Shown here one piece after another: positions 28,714 to 38,732 of a DNA stretch of 62,379 nucleotides. The notes beneath the pieces were generated by a model. It was not told the DNA's origin and did no database searches. It saw nothing but the letters and a program-made list of their open reading frames with translations. The stretch covers positions 1-62,379 of the forward strand of contig JAISVT010000032.1 of NCBI GenBank assembly GCA_031271405.1, in the 5' to 3' direction. Every line of letters begins with the position of its first letter. Positions within the stretch are counted from its first letter, which is position 1. Source of the stretch: Candidatus Endomicrobium macrotermitis. Lineage in GTDB: Bacteria > Elusimicrobiota > Endomicrobiia > Endomicrobiales > Endomicrobiaceae. The position numbers and the translations under genes were made by a program.

Positions 28714-29826
28714 ATGCCGATGAAAATAATTTTACCTTCCGACAGTTCAAATAACGGGCAGCCGGCCGTGATAAAAGTCATAGGCGTCGGCGGCGGCGGC
28801 TCGAACGCCGTAAACAGAATCATAGCGGCGAACGTTTCGGGAGTCGAATTTATCGCCGTAAACACTGATATTCAGGCTTTGAGGGGTTCGACTGCTCCGG
28901 TAAGAGTGCAGATAGGCGAGAAAACCGCCAAAGGGCGCGGAGGCGGGGGAGATCCTCTGATAGGGCAGAAAGCGGCCGAAGAAAGCGAAGATATTTTGCG
29001 CGAAACGGTGAGGGGCGCTGATATGGTTTTTGTCGCGGCCGCAATGGGCGGAGCGACGGGTACGGGCGCGGCTCCGGTCGTAGCGCAGATTGCCCGTTCC
29101 GAAGGCGTTTTGACTATAGGCATAGTAACGAAGCCTTTCGAATGGGAAGAAAAGCAGAAAATGGATATTGCCGAAGAAGGCATAAAAAAATTAAGGGGAT
29201 TTACCGACGCTTTGATAATAATACCCAACGAGAGGGTTTTTAACGTTGTGGATCCGACTATGCCGTGGAACGTGTTATACGAGTTTATCGACGGTATTTT
29301 AAGGCAGAGCGTTCAGGCGATAACTGACGTAATAACGCAGTCCGGCGAAATAAACGTAGATTTTGCGGACGTGAAAAATATTCTTACGGATTCCGGAACG
29401 GCTTTGATAGGTATAGGCGAAAGTTCCGTTTCCGGAGACGTCAAAGACGCCGTCAAAAAAGCTATTACCAGCCCTTTGCTCGGAGACATAGATATTTCCC
29501 TTTCCAGAAAAATGCTTGTGCACATTACCGCAAACTCCAATCTTTCCGTAGGGCAGTTTAAAGAAATTACCGACACGATAAAAAGTTACGGGATGCAGGG
29601 GCATATAAAATACGGGCAAAGAACCGATAACAGAATCGATGACAAAATCAGAGTCATTATTATAGCTACGGGTTTTGAAGACGAGGCCGCCAGGGAAGAC
29701 GAAAAGACCGGACAAAGAGTTTTTTCTTTGGATGACAACGCGCCTGCCGCGCCTGCGGAACAGCCCGAAGAAATAGATTTTTCAAAGCCCGCTTACACGT
29801 ACTGGAAATCGAAAAAATTGAAATAG
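28714..29826 (+). CDS. ftsZ: cell division GTPase FtsZ
   Basis: 370 residues from the ATG at 28714, one base after the ftsA stop; a TTG at 28696 or the ATG at 28720 are alternatives, and TGAGG lies 14 bases upstream. The tubulin signature GGATGTGAAP begins near residue 112, and IGVGGGGSNAVNR and the T7 loop (NVDFADV) are present. The C-terminal linker is short. The tail DFSKPAYTYWKSKK replaces the common DIPxFLR type peptide that binds FtsA. It forms the division ring. Confidence 0.97.
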   Translation: MPMKIILPSDSSNNGQPAVIKVIGVGGGGSNAVNRIIAANVSGVEFIAVNTDIQALRGSTAPVRVQIGEKTAKGRGGGGDPLIGQKAAEESEDILRETVRGADMVFVAAAMGGATGTGAAPVVAQIARSEGVLTIGIVTKPFEWEEKQKMDIAEEGIKKLRGFTDALIIIPNERVFNVVDPTMPWNVLYEFIDGILRQSVQAITDVITQSGEINVDFADVKNILTDSGTALIGIGESSVSGDVKDAVKKAITSPLLGDIDISLSRKMLVHITANSNLSVGQFKEITDTIKSYGMQGHIKYGQRTDNRIDDKIRVIIIATGFEDEAAREDEKTGQRVFSLDDNAPAAPAEQPEEIDFSKPAYTYWKSKKLK

Positions 29827-29883
29827 AGAAAATAAAAGCCGGGAAGATAAGAGGGTAAGCATAGATACAAACGGTTGTAAAAT

Positions 29884-30537
29884 ATGAAAGGCAAAATTAT
29901 TTTTGAACCTGCATTTTCGGATAAATGCTTTACTGCCGCGAAAGAGTGCGGAAATATGAAAGAGGCGGCGGCAAGAGCCTCTTTTTTTCATTGCGCGGGA
30001 TTAGACCCTGATAAGCTTGTTTTGGCAAATCAGGTGCACGGCAATACCGTAAAAACGGTTGACGCGTCAGCCGCCGGAACGATAATCGGCGACTGCGACG
30101 CTTTGATCACCCGCGAAAAAGATTTGATTTTGGGGATTTTTACCGCGGACTGCATGCCTGTTTTTATAGTTTGCGAAAAAAGCGGAGCAAAGGCCGCCAT
30201 ACATGCGGGCTGGAGAGGGCTGGCTTCGGGGATTATAGAAAATGCCGTTTCGGCAATGGTTAAAGAATTTAAAGTTTTGCCGGAAAAGTTAAAAGCTTAC
30301 ATAGGGCCGCATATACGCGAATGCTGTTACGAAGTGAAAAAAGAAACTGCGGATATTTTTAAAGCTAAACTTATCAACGACAGGCTTTGCTTGTCAGAAA
30401 TAGCCGTCCGCAAACTGCAAAAAAACGGCTTGCAAAATATTTTTGCAAGCGAACACTGCACTTTCTGCAGAAAAGACTTGTTTTTTTCCTACCGAAGAGA
30501 TAAAACCGAAGAAAGGCAAATCAATTTGATTTTTTGA
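29884..30537 (+). CDS. pgeF: peptidoglycan editing factor PgeF (laccase-domain family)
   Basis: 217 residues, slightly shorter than the usual ~240. Metal-site motifs: NQVHG, TADCMP, IHAGWRG, GPHIRECCYEV and the end motif FFSYRRDKTEERQ. The family removes wrongly incorporated residues from UDP-MurNAc precursors and also shows purine nucleoside phosphorolysis in vitro. Its place right after ftsZ agrees with the cell-wall role. Its 3' end overlaps the converging gene by 17 bases. Confidence 0.92.
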   Translation: MKGKIIFEPAFSDKCFTAAKECGNMKEAAARASFFHCAGLDPDKLVLANQVHGNTVKTVDASAAGTIIGDCDALITREKDLILGIFTADCMPVFIVCEKSGAKAAIHAGWRGLASGIIENAVSAMVKEFKVLPEKLKAYIGPHIRECCYEVKKETADIFKAKLINDRLCLSEIAVRKLQKNGLQNIFASEHCTFCRKDLFFSYRRDKTEERQINLIF

Positions 30538-31468
30538 CCTTAGAAAACGAATTTTCTGTTGAGCCGGGATCGATATTTTCAATCGCTTTGTACGTATGTT
30601 TATTTATGTGTACTTCCATATTTTCCGTAAGTTTTTCGAGTTCGCTGCTTATTCCGGAGACGCGGCCAAGGATGTCTTTCTCAAATATCTTCGGCAGCTT
30701 TTTCGCCTTTTGAAAGCTGTACGTATATTTTTGCAGTTCGGCAGGATTAAAGTTTTTAATGTCAAAGACGACTTTATGAAGAGCCGCGTTGACGGCAAAT
30801 TCATTCAGTTGTTCATTTTCGGTTACATGTGAATTTTCAAAAGAGAGAAAGTCATGAATTTTTCCTTTCGCAACCATAACACACAACAATAATACCAAAA
30901 TCAGAAATAATATGGATATTTTTCTGTCTGAAATGGCGTAGTTTTCCGTAGGAAGAATATGTTTTGTGAAAAAAATAAAAAATAGCATGGCCGTCACAAA
31001 AGCCGATAAAAGGGTCACGAGCAGAATCGTCATAGAATCGCCTCTGGCGGCGGATGCTAAAATATGCAGTGCTCTGGATACTAAACTGTCTGTCTGTATA
31101 TTGCGTAAAAAAATACTATGCAAAACATGATATGTAAACTGTATGTAGAAAATCAGCAAAAACGATAAATTGTAATAGGATTTAAAAATCGATATGAAAA
31201 ACGACGATACTTTAGAGGCATTGAGTATAGGAAATAAAAACAACAACAGGATTACCGGCAGATTGACATATGCAAGCGCAGAAACGGAAAAACGGATATT
31301 GCTGAAAAATACTTTTATTATGTCGATTTTCGCGGATTCTTTAAGCAAAGGGAAGTCGTAAGCTATAAGAAAAAAGCAGGAAAGGGCCGTTAAAATGGTG
31401 ATAAATATAATGTTTGCGAGCGCTATGCGTTTGATAAGAGATTCGAAATCTTTAGAATCGTTTTCCAT
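30521..31468 (-). CDS. membrane protein of unknown function
   Basis: 315 residues with about five transmembrane helices (roughly 15-36, 60-80, 92-112, 145-168, 182-203) and a C-terminal soluble part of about 110 residues (FNPAELQKYTYSFQKAKKLPK). No family was recognised. The sequence is AT-rich compared with the neighbouring pgeF. No clear ribosome site precedes the ATG. It lies 54 bases downstream of the Mg2+ ATPase on the same strand, so it may be read through from it. Its last 17 bases overlap pgeF, which converges on it. Confidence 0.75.
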   Translation of the reverse strand: MENDSKDFESLIKRIALANIIFITILTALSCFFLIAYDFPLLKESAKIDIIKVFFSNIRFSVSALAYVNLPVILLLFLFPILNASKVSSFFISIFKSYYNLSFLLIFYIQFTYHVLHSIFLRNIQTDSLVSRALHILASAARGDSMTILLVTLLSAFVTAMLFFIFFTKHILPTENYAISDRKISILFLILVLLLCVMVAKGKIHDFLSFENSHVTENEQLNEFAVNAALHKVVFDIKNFNPAELQKYTYSFQKAKKLPKIFEKDILGRVSGISSELEKLTENMEVHINKHTYKAIENIDPGSTENSFSKVKKSN

Positions 31469-31522
31469 TGCAATATTTTAGTAATTTATAAAAAAAAAGT
31501 AAAAAATCCCGGCACGCGTAAT

Positions 31523-34204
31523 TTATAAAAGCTCGGCGTATTTGCGCACAAAGGTTTTTTTTGCCGCGGTTACAAGCGTCATATACGCAAGTATCGTAAG
31601 AATAAGCCACATGAAATATTCCAAAGGAAGCGGCGTCATTTCTAAAATTTTACCGGCCTGCGTATAAGGCAGTACCGTTCCGAACGCTATGCCGCAAGTC
31701 GTGAGGAGCGTCAACTGCCAGGAAGCGCGGCTTTGTATGAAAGGAAGTTTCGGCGTACGTATCATATGTATGACCAAAGTCTGCGACCAGAGAGATTCTA
31801 TAAACCAGCCCGTATGAAATATCGACATAAAAATCAGCTGCTGTCCGGCTCCGAGAGTGTGAAAGCTGCCTCCCGTGATGGCGGGGCATATCAGATAGAA
31901 CATTAAAAGGTATGTGGTTATGTCGAAAATCGAGCTTGTCGGCCCCAGCCACACCATAAACTTCCCTATGGACGAAGCCTTCCAGTCTTTAGGGGTTCTT
32001 AAAAATTCATTGTCGACGTTATCCCACGGAATTGTCACGCAGGAAATATCGTATATGAGATTCAGCACCAGTATCTGGATTGGGAGCATCGGAAGAAACG
32101 GCAGAAACGCGCTTGCCGCAAGAACGGAAAACATATTCCCGAAATTGGAGCTTGCCGTCATTTTTATGTATTTTATGGTGTTTCCGTAAGTTTTTCTGCC
32201 TTCGATGACCCCGTTTTCCAAAACCATCAGGTCTTTTTCAAGAAGAATAATGTCGGCCGACTCTTTGGCGATGTCAACGGCAGTATCTACCGATATTGCC
32301 ACATCGGCTTCCTTCATCGCCGGCGCGTCGTTTATCCCGTCGCCCATAAAACCTACGATATGTCCGCTTTTGCGCAAAATATTTATTATTCTGGATTTTT
32401 GCTGGGGGGAAAGTTTTGCAAAAACGTTTGTGTTTTTTACGGCTTCCGTAAGATCCGCGTCGGACATATTTTCTATGTCCGCGCCCAGAAGCAGGCTGTC
32501 AATGGTTATTCCGACTTTTTTGCATACGAAACGCGTTACCGCGTCATTGTCGCCGGTAAGAATTTTGACTTTGATCCCGTAATCGAAAAGGGCTTTAACG
32601 GCTTTTTCCGCCGACTCTTTCGGCGGGTCAAGAAAAGCGAGATAGCCTATAAACGTCATATCCGATTCGTCGGCTACGGAAAATGTTCCGCCGTCGGCGA
32701 CGCCGGTTTTGTTTGCCAAACCCAAAACTCTCATCCCGTCTTCGTTATACCTCTGGGCTATGGATAAAATTTCTTTTTTTATTTCTTCGGTAAGCGGCAC
32801 TATCCGGCCTTTGGACTCGGCTTTAGTGCAGACTCCCAGCATTTCTTCGATCGCGCCTTTTGTGATTATTTGGGCTTTTTTATCTTTATCGCCGACGACA
32901 ACGCTCATTCTTCTTCTGTTGAAATCGAAGGGGATTTCGTCCACTTTATGATAGTCCTCTTTCAGGAAAGTCATATTGTCTTCGATTTCATGGTTTATTA
33001 CGGCTATGTCCATCAGATTTTTAAGGCCTGTCTGGTAATAACTGTTCAAAAAGGCGAGCTGAAGTATCTTTGCGTCTTTGTCTCCGTCGGTGTTAAGGTA
33101 ATATTCCAAAACGACTTTGTCCTGCGTGATAGTGCCCGTTTTATCGGTGCACAAAATGTCTATGGCGCCCAAATTCTGTATGGCGGCAAGATTTTTGACT
33201 ATGACTTTTTTCTTCGACATCGATACCGCGCCTTTGGCGAGGTTTGCCGAAACTATCATGGGGAGCATTTCCGGGGTAAGCCCTATGGCTATCGATATTG
33301 CGAAAAGAAGCGATTGCCCCCAGTCTCCTTTCGTGAAGCCGTTTATCAAAAGCACTGTCGGCGCCATAATCATCATAAACTTTATAAGCAGCCACGAAAC
33401 CGAACTGACGCCTTTTTCAAAACTCGTTACGACTTTTTTCTTAACTATTTGTTTGGACATTGAGCCGAACAAAGTGTTGTCGCCGATATTTACGACGATT
33501 CCTATTCCGGAACCGCTGACGACGTTGCTTCCCATAAAAACCAGATTGTTAAATTCGAAAGGGCTGTGTTTTTCGATATCTTCGGTTTTTATTTCGTCCG
33601 AAAATTTTTCTACGGGTTCGCTTTCGCCGGTAAGGGAGGATTGGCTGACGAATAAATCTTTTGTGTGGAGCATTCTCATGTCGGCGGGCGCCATGTCTCC
33701 CGCTGCCAGATGCACTATGTCGCCGATTACGAGTTCGCGTATAGGGAGTTCCGTTTTGCCGGTTTCTTTTCTTTGCACGCTTATGGTAGTGCATACCATT
33801 TCGCTCAGTTTCGCCGCGGCTTTTCCGGAGCGCGCTTCCTGTATAAAGCGCATAAAACCGCTTATCGCGATCATTACGGATATGATGATAACGGCTCCGT
33901 AATCTTTGTCGGTTACGTAAGATATTACGGCAAGAGCCGATAAAACAAGGGTAAACGGATTTATGAAAGCGTCGCGAAGCCGCGTAAATACGCCGTCTTC
34001 GTTTTTGCGGGTGATTTCGTTTTTGCCGTACTCGTCGCGCATGATTTCGACGTTTTCTTCGTCAAAACCCAAAAAATCGTTGTCATATTCGGAAAGCAAA
34101 GCCTTTTTGGTAAGCATCGCGGCCCTGTTGAGGGTTTCTTTGTTCTGCGCCGCTTCATATATAAGGAACGAAAAATTTCTCAAAGGCTTTTTTGAAATAG
34201 CCAT
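31523..34204 (-). CDS. mgtA: Mg2+-importing P-type ATPase
   Basis: 893 residues, the usual size for the MgtA/MgtB (P3B) family. It has [10 protein letters not shown] in the actuator region and the phosphorylation site DKTGTITQD near residue 354. TGDNDAVT and [19 protein letters not shown] are in the P domain. The family segment [17 protein letters not shown] and about ten membrane helices are present. The ATG has an AGGA site. It imports Mg2+ across the inner membrane at the cost of ATP. The gene has its own near-consensus promoter and a leader of only about 20 bases. Confidence 0.96.
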   Translation of the reverse strand: MAISKKPLRNFSFLIYEAAQNKETLNRAAMLTKKALLSEYDNDFLGFDEENVEIMRDEYGKNEITRKNEDGVFTRLRDAFINPFTLVLSALAVISYVTDKDYGAVIIISVMIAISGFMRFIQEARSGKAAAKLSEMVCTTISVQRKETGKTELPIRELVIGDIVHLAAGDMAPADMRMLHTKDLFVSQSSLTGESEPVEKFSDEIKTEDIEKHSPFEFNNLVFMGSNVVSGSGIGIVVNIGDNTLFGSMSKQIVKKKVVTSFEKGVSSVSWLLIKFMMIMAPTVLLINGFTKGDWGQSLLFAISIAIGLTPEMLPMIVSANLAKGAVSMSKKKVIVKNLAAIQNLGAIDILCTDKTGTITQDKVVLEYYLNTDGDKDAKILQLAFLNSYYQTGLKNLMDIAVINHEIEDNMTFLKEDYHKVDEIPFDFNRRRMSVVVGDKDKKAQIITKGAIEEMLGVCTKAESKGRIVPLTEEIKKEILSIAQRYNEDGMRVLGLANKTGVADGGTFSVADESDMTFIGYLAFLDPPKESAEKAVKALFDYGIKVKILTGDNDAVTRFVCKKVGITIDSLLLGADIENMSDADLTEAVKNTNVFAKLSPQQKSRIINILRKSGHIVGFMGDGINDAPAMKEADVAISVDTAVDIAKESADIILLEKDLMVLENGVIEGRKTYGNTIKYIKMTASSNFGNMFSVLAASAFLPFLPMLPIQILVLNLIYDISCVTIPWDNVDNEFLRTPKDWKASSIGKFMVWLGPTSSIFDITTYLLMFYLICPAITGGSFHTLGAGQQLIFMSIFHTGWFIESLWSQTLVIHMIRTPKLPFIQSRASWQLTLLTTCGIAFGTVLPYTQAGKILEMTPLPLEYFMWLILTILAYMTLVTAAKKTFVRKYAELL

Positions 34205-34231
34205 AATAATCCTGCCGGTAATTTTTTTGAA

Positions 34232-34260
34232 ATTCTATTCTTTTCGGCACTTATTGTCAA
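34232..34260 (-). promoter_or_regulatory. sigma-70 promoter of mgtA
   Basis: On the minus strand TTGACA (34255-34260), a 17-base spacer and TAGAAT (34232-34237). Transcription should begin about 20 bases before the ATG at 34204, which leaves no room for a Mg2+-sensing leader. Confidence 0.8.
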
Positions 34261-34563
34261 CTGACAAAAGCAGGTTGTAATTACGCATTTTTGTCATCCC
34301 GTTGCAGACTGATGAGGAAAAACATCTTTTAAAATATCGGGAAATGACGGACAGGGCAAAAGCCGCGGCAATATCCATAGATTCCGCGGCGGAGTTTACA
34401 CTGCACGAAGCTGCAGGGCGCAGACAACAAACGGATACCGGTTTTCACCGGTATGACAAGCATAATTACTGTCCTTGCCGTTGCAGTTTTGCATTAACGC
34501 GAGTCTATGAGAGGCAGTTTTTTGCATACTTTTTGAACGTCTGCAAAAAATACGGAGGAGGCT

Positions 34564-34583
34564 GGGAGGCGCAGCGCTCCCTA
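34564..34583 (+). repeat. 20-bp dispersed repeat, copy 1
   Basis: GGGAGGCGCAGCGCTCCCTA; its exact reverse complement occurs at 49021-49040. The unit is itself a hairpin (GGGAG-CGC-n2-GCG-CTCCC). Confidence 0.85.
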
Positions 34584-34590
34584 AAACGGG

Positions 34591-35493
34591 TTACCACGGC
34601 ATTATTTTTTTCCACCATGAACGGCTTTTGGATTCCAAAACTTTAAGAACCGCGCCGCCGTTTATTTTGGCAAGCCCGGTTACGGAGGGGGTGTAATTGA
34701 GATGTATTTCAAAATCGTTGTTTTTTGCCGCTATTTTTTTTACAGTAGCCGGCAGCGGAATCATTATGCCGTCTTTTCTTCCGCCTATAAGATGGGCAAG
34801 GTAATGCGCTATATCCCTTTCGTCCGTTATAAGCGATAAAACCGTGTCTCCCTCGGATATTTTTCTTACGGGTTTTCCGTTTGAATCTTCCAGGATTTCC
34901 GCGTCAAGTTTTATAAACCCCAGCTCGTATCCGGTAAAAAAAGTCTCGTTTTGTTTTAAAGCGTAATCGGGCAGCTTTTTATACTGCGTAAGGCTGAGCT
35001 CTTCTCCCACGATTTCCGCGCTGATTTGCTTGGGGCTGAAGAAAGACTCCGTTATTTTTCTTATTTCTTCCGCATTTATCACCGGAATTGCCTTTATGGC
35101 TTTTTCAGTGTGGATTTTAAAATTCTCTTCTATGCTTTGCGTGTAGCTTTCCATGGCGCCCGCGTCAAGCCTTGCCGAGAAAATGGCTTTTTCAAAAGAA
35201 AACCAGTCGGATCGGGCGGAAATTTCATACACTGCGGGATTATGCGAAAACACTTCGCTGAAACGCAGAATTTCCCCGGTTTTGACGTTGACAGCTATAT
35301 GGATAAGTCCGTAAACGTTTTCTTGCGGGAAAATCAGCTTGATTTTAAAGGCGGTTATAAACCTGAGCAGAAAACCTATGGCGGAAATGGCTTTCTCCAG
35401 ATTGCCGCCCGAAACCGACAATGCGAATTCTGCTTCGGAACGGTCGCATCCGGTTTCTTCCGTTAATAATTGTATATTGTCTTTTTCTTTCAT
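34591..35493 (-). CDS. unknown protein with N-terminal UBA-like domain
   Basis: 300 residues. The first 42 (LTEETGCDRSEAEFALSVSGGNLEKAISAI) match the UBA-like three-helix fold found at the start of EF-Ts and NAC proteins. The rest is alpha/beta without a family I recognise; it includes GEIVGEELSLTQYKKLPDYALKQ-type segments and ends WWKKIMPW. There are no membrane helices or signal peptide, so it should be cytoplasmic. No clear ribosome site precedes the ATG. It lies downstream of dprA-topA-xerC on the same strand, 93 bases after xerC. Confidence 0.75.
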   Translation of the reverse strand: MKEKDNIQLLTEETGCDRSEAEFALSVSGGNLEKAISAIGFLLRFITAFKIKLIFPQENVYGLIHIAVNVKTGEILRFSEVFSHNPAVYEISARSDWFSFEKAIFSARLDAGAMESYTQSIEENFKIHTEKAIKAIPVINAEEIRKITESFFSPKQISAEIVGEELSLTQYKKLPDYALKQNETFFTGYELGFIKLDAEILEDSNGKPVRKISEGDTVLSLITDERDIAHYLAHLIGGRKDGIMIPLPATVKKIAAKNNDFEIHLNYTPSVTGLAKINGGAVLKVLESKSRSWWKKIMPW

Positions 35494-35586
35494 CGTATTT
35501 TAGACGCATGAATGCGCGGATGCGCAGCAACGGCCTTTATCCCCGCCATGCGTCTATGCCTCTGTGCATCCGGCCCTCCGCAGTTT
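35494..35586. repeat. intergenic inverted repeat with ATGCGTC motifs
   Basis: GACGCATGAATGCGCGG on the left is mirrored by CCGCCATGCGTCTATGCC on the right, and the tract also holds GCGCAGCAACGGC. Similar ATGCGTC/GCAACGGC pieces occur at about 43895-43915 and 62095-62145, so this looks like a dispersed element. Confidence 0.5.
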
Positions 35587-36516
35587 TTAGCTTCTAGGAT
35601 GCGCTTTCTCATAGACTTTTTTCAGGCTTTCTATGGTAACGTGCGTGTAATGCTGCGTTGTCGAAAGGTTTTTGTGGCCGAGCATTTCCTGAACGCTTCG
35701 CAGATCGCAGCCCCTGTCGAGAATATGCGTGGCGAAAGTATGCCTTAAAGTGTGCGGGCTGACTTTTTTCGTAATCCCCGCTTTTATAAACCAGTTATGC
35801 AAAACTCTTCTGGCCGTTCTTTGTTCGAGCCTTACTCCGCGGACGCTTAAAAATACGGGGGAGTTTCTGTCAAACGCAAGCCCTCCGGCTCTTCTTTCGT
35901 CTATGTAATTTTTTATCGCCGCAAGGCAGTTGTCGCCCACAGGGACAATGCGCTCTTTGTTTCCTTTTCCCGTCACGGTTACGGTATTCGATATAAAATC
36001 TATATTTTTGACGTCAAGGCTCATAAGCTCTTCTATGCGCAGGCCGCAGGAATAAAGAAGCTCTATCATAGCCCTGTCGCGCAGTTTTAAATCCGGGATT
36101 TCAAATAAGGAGCGCATTTCAGTTTCGGTCAAAAATACCGGGACTTTTTTTTCTTTTTTTGGTCCGGTCATATCCGCAAGAAAACTTTTTTCGACCGAAT
36201 CGTTTATAGTAAGAAATTTGTAAAAGGTTCTTAAAGACGCGAATTTTCTGGTAAGCGAAGATTTTCCCAGGTTTTTTTTATTGAGGGCGCCCATGTATTC
36301 CCTGAACAGGTGCTTGTCCGCCGCGGCAAAGCCGGATTTTCTGCTTTTCAAAAACAAAGCGAAATCCGTAATGTCGGATTCGTATGCCCTTAAGGTATGT
36401 CCGGAAAAATTCCGCTCGGCTTTGAGATACTTCAAAAAAGATTCTATTTCTTCTTTGAAGTCTTCTTTTTTTGCGGTTCCGGTTTTTGAGTCTTCTCTTT
36501 TTTCAGGGTTATCCAT
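35587..36516 (-). CDS. xerC: tyrosine recombinase XerC/XerD type
   Basis: 309 residues. The ATG at 36516 has AGGA 7 bases upstream; the earlier ATG at 36531 has no such site. The N-terminal SAM-like core-binding domain is FKEEIESFLKYLKAERNFSGHTLRAY. The catalytic domain has LLYSCGLRIEELMSL (Arg), HTLRHTFATHI (His, Arg), LGHKNLSTTQHYTHV (His and nucleophile Tyr). It should resolve chromosome dimers at dif. XerC versus XerD cannot be decided from sequence alone, and some phyla use a single Xer. The gene begins 73 bases inside the end of topA. Confidence 0.9.
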   Translation of the reverse strand: MDNPEKREDSKTGTAKKEDFKEEIESFLKYLKAERNFSGHTLRAYESDITDFALFLKSRKSGFAAADKHLFREYMGALNKKNLGKSSLTRKFASLRTFYKFLTINDSVEKSFLADMTGPKKEKKVPVFLTETEMRSLFEIPDLKLRDRAMIELLYSCGLRIEELMSLDVKNIDFISNTVTVTGKGNKERIVPVGDNCLAAIKNYIDERRAGGLAFDRNSPVFLSVRGVRLEQRTARRVLHNWFIKAGITKKVSPHTLRHTFATHILDRGCDLRSVQEMLGHKNLSTTQHYTHVTIESLKKVYEKAHPRS

Positions 36517-38654
36517 TGTAGATTCCTGCATTTCGGAAACGCCGAACAGGTAAGAAACGGCCCTCTTTTCCCGATCCTTTTAAGCATCATCGAGCCGCAT
36601 TTTTCGCACTTTATGTCGGTTTTTTCGGGTTCGGGCTTTAACACTTTGTTTCCGTTTTTGTCTATATTATATGTAGTTTTGCATTCGGGATAGTTTTTGC
36701 ACGCAAGATAAGCTTTGCCCCTGAAACCTATTTTTTTAATAAGAGGGCTTGCGCATTTATCGCATTTCATATCCGTTTCTTCGGCATCAGGCATTGCTTT
36801 GCCGTCTTTTCCCAGCCGCATGGTGGTTTTGCATTCGGGATATCCCGAACAGCCGAGAAACTGTCCGCTTCTGGAATCTCTTATGACCATCGGCTTTCCG
36901 CACTTGGGGCAGACTTCGCCGCTTTTTTGCGGCTCTATTTTCTGCCTTTCAAGATTTTTTTCGGCTGCGCTTAAATCTCTTTCAAAAGGTTCGTAGAAAT
37001 CTTTTAAAACATTCTGCCATTCGGTTTTGTTTTCGGCTATGTCATCGAGTTTTTCTTCTATGCCGGACGTGAATTTTATGTTTATAATGCTTCCGAAATG
37101 TTTCTTTAAAACGTCGTTGACTACGATGCCGAGATTTGTCGGCATGAATTTCTTGTTTTCAAGCCTTACGTAAAGCCTGTCGAGAATGGTTTTTATCGTA
37201 GGCGCGTAGGTCGAAGGCCTGCCTATGCCGTTTTCTTCAAGCGCTTTTATTAAACTCGCTTCGTTATAGCGCGGGGGCGGTTCGGTAAAATGCTGCTGGG
37301 GAAGAAGCTTGTTTAAATCGAGAATTTCTCCGGCGGTCAAATCCGGAAGTTTGGCGTCCTTTTCGTCGTCATCGATATTATATACTTTTAAAAATCCGTC
37401 AAAAACCAAAGTGCTGCCGGAAGCCCTGAAAATATAATCGTTTGCCGAAATGTCCGCGCTTACAGTATTGTATATCGCGTCCGACATCTGGCTTGCGACA
37501 AATCTTTTCCATATCAAATCGTAAAGTTTGAATTCGTCCGGAGAAAGAAACTGCTTTATTGACGCGGGAATCCTTTTAGGGGATGTCGGCCTTATCGCTT
37601 CGTGGGCTTCCTGCGCGCCTTTTGATTTTGTTCTGTAAAAGCGGGGCGTTTCCGGCGCAAAGTTTTTGCCGTAATTTTCGCCGATAAACTTCAGCGTTTC
37701 GCCCTGTACGCTTTTTGCTATGTTTAAAGAGTCGGTTCTCATATAAGTTATAAGACCCGCGCCGCCGTCGCCTCCGACATTTATGCCCTCGTACAGTTTC
37801 TGGGCTATCATCATGGTTTTTGAAGCCGAAAACCCCAGGCGCCTCGAAGCGTCCTGCTGCATTGTGGAAGTGGTATAAGGCCCGTAAGGGGAACGCCTGC
37901 GCTGTTTCGATTCTACGGATTTGACGGTATATTTTGCGCCTTCAAGCTCTCTTAATATGGAGTCGCTTTCCTGTTTGCTTTTAATTGAAAGTTTATCGTA
38001 TTTTACTCCGTTTTTTGAAGAAAGCGCTGCGGTAAAAAGATTTTTTGAGCCTTCTTGTTTCGAAAGTTCCGCTTCCACGCTCCAGTATTCTACGGGAACG
38101 AATTTCTTTATCTCTTCTTCCCTGTCGCAAATTATCATTACGGCGACGGATTGAACTCTTCCCGCAGACAATCCTATTTTTATTTTTTTCCACAAAAGAG
38201 GCGAAAGTTTATAGCCCATTATTCTGTCAAGGATTCTTCTTGCCTGCTGGCTGTCAACCAGGGCGTAATCGATTTTTCTGGGGTTTTTTACGGCTTCTTT
38301 TATGGCTTCGGGGGTTATTTCGTGAAAAGTTATTCTTGAGATTTTACCGTCCGGCAAGCCGAGCGCTTCTTTCAAATGCCACGCTATCGCTTCTCCTTCG
38401 CGGTCAAAGTCGGTTGCAAGATAGATTTTATCGGAATTGCCGGATGATTTTTTTAAATCGGAAATAAGCTTTTTAGCTTTCGCGATATTTACGTAAGTCG
38501 GCTCAAAATTATGCTCTACGTCTATGCCCAGCTTGCTTTTAGGCAGATCTCTTATATGCCCGAAAGAACTTTTTACGGTAAAATCTTTGCCTAAGATTTT
38601 TGAAATCGTTTTTTCTTTGGCCGGCGATTCGACTATTACGAGATATTTCGGCAT
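36444..38654 (-). CDS. topA: DNA topoisomerase I
   Basis: 736 residues. It has an N-terminal Toprim domain (LVIVESPAKEKTI, ATDFDREGEAIAWHL) and a catalytic Tyr304 in ITYMRTDS. Three C-terminal four-cysteine zinc ribbons follow (CPKCGKPM ... CSGYPEC, CDKCASPL ... CKNYPEC, CEKCGSMM ... CSAFPKC), then a basic Lys-rich tail. It relaxes negative supercoils behind RNA polymerase. It sits between dprA and xerC, a common gene order. Confidence 0.97.
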   Translation of the reverse strand: MPKYLVIVESPAKEKTISKILGKDFTVKSSFGHIRDLPKSKLGIDVEHNFEPTYVNIAKAKKLISDLKKSSGNSDKIYLATDFDREGEAIAWHLKEALGLPDGKISRITFHEITPEAIKEAVKNPRKIDYALVDSQQARRILDRIMGYKLSPLLWKKIKIGLSAGRVQSVAVMIICDREEEIKKFVPVEYWSVEAELSKQEGSKNLFTAALSSKNGVKYDKLSIKSKQESDSILRELEGAKYTVKSVESKQRRRSPYGPYTTSTMQQDASRRLGFSASKTMMIAQKLYEGINVGGDGGAGLITYMRTDSLNIAKSVQGETLKFIGENYGKNFAPETPRFYRTKSKGAQEAHEAIRPTSPKRIPASIKQFLSPDEFKLYDLIWKRFVASQMSDAIYNTVSADISANDYIFRASGSTLVFDGFLKVYNIDDDEKDAKLPDLTAGEILDLNKLLPQQHFTEPPPRYNEASLIKALEENGIGRPSTYAPTIKTILDRLYVRLENKKFMPTNLGIVVNDVLKKHFGSIINIKFTSGIEEKLDDIAENKTEWQNVLKDFYEPFERDLSAAEKNLERQKIEPQKSGEVCPKCGKPMVIRDSRSGQFLGCSGYPECKTTMRLGKDGKAMPDAEETDMKCDKCASPLIKKIGFRGKAYLACKNYPECKTTYNIDKNGNKVLKPEPEKTDIKCEKCGSMMLKRIGKRGPFLTCSAFPKCRNLQWITLKKEKTQKPEPQKKKTSKKK

Positions 38655-38732
38655 AATTGCTTCCTTTTATCAATAATTTTATAAATAGTTTCGTTTAAGC
38701 GGTGCAAGGGCGGCGTTTGTTTTTGCCGCCGA

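Larger units (their letters stand above)
34205..34590. other. 386-bp gene-free region with several hairpin repeats
   Basis: It holds the mgtA promoter and copies of dispersed elements. A GTCAT-CCCG unit lies at about 34292. ATACCGG-n6-CCGGTAT lies at 34435-34454, ending in TGACAAG. GGGAGGCGCAGCGCTCCCTA at 34564-34583 is identical, inverted, to 49021-49040. A 114-codon frame here is made of repeat sequence and is not called. Confidence 0.7.

Noticed and set aside
34205-34260. Mg2+ riboswitch before mgtA
   Set aside because: The promoter leaves a leader of about 20 bases, too short for an M-box or an mgtA-type leader.
34302-34646. 114-codon frame before the Mg2+ ATPase
   Set aside because: Made of dispersed hairpin repeats and the antisense end of the UBA-like gene.
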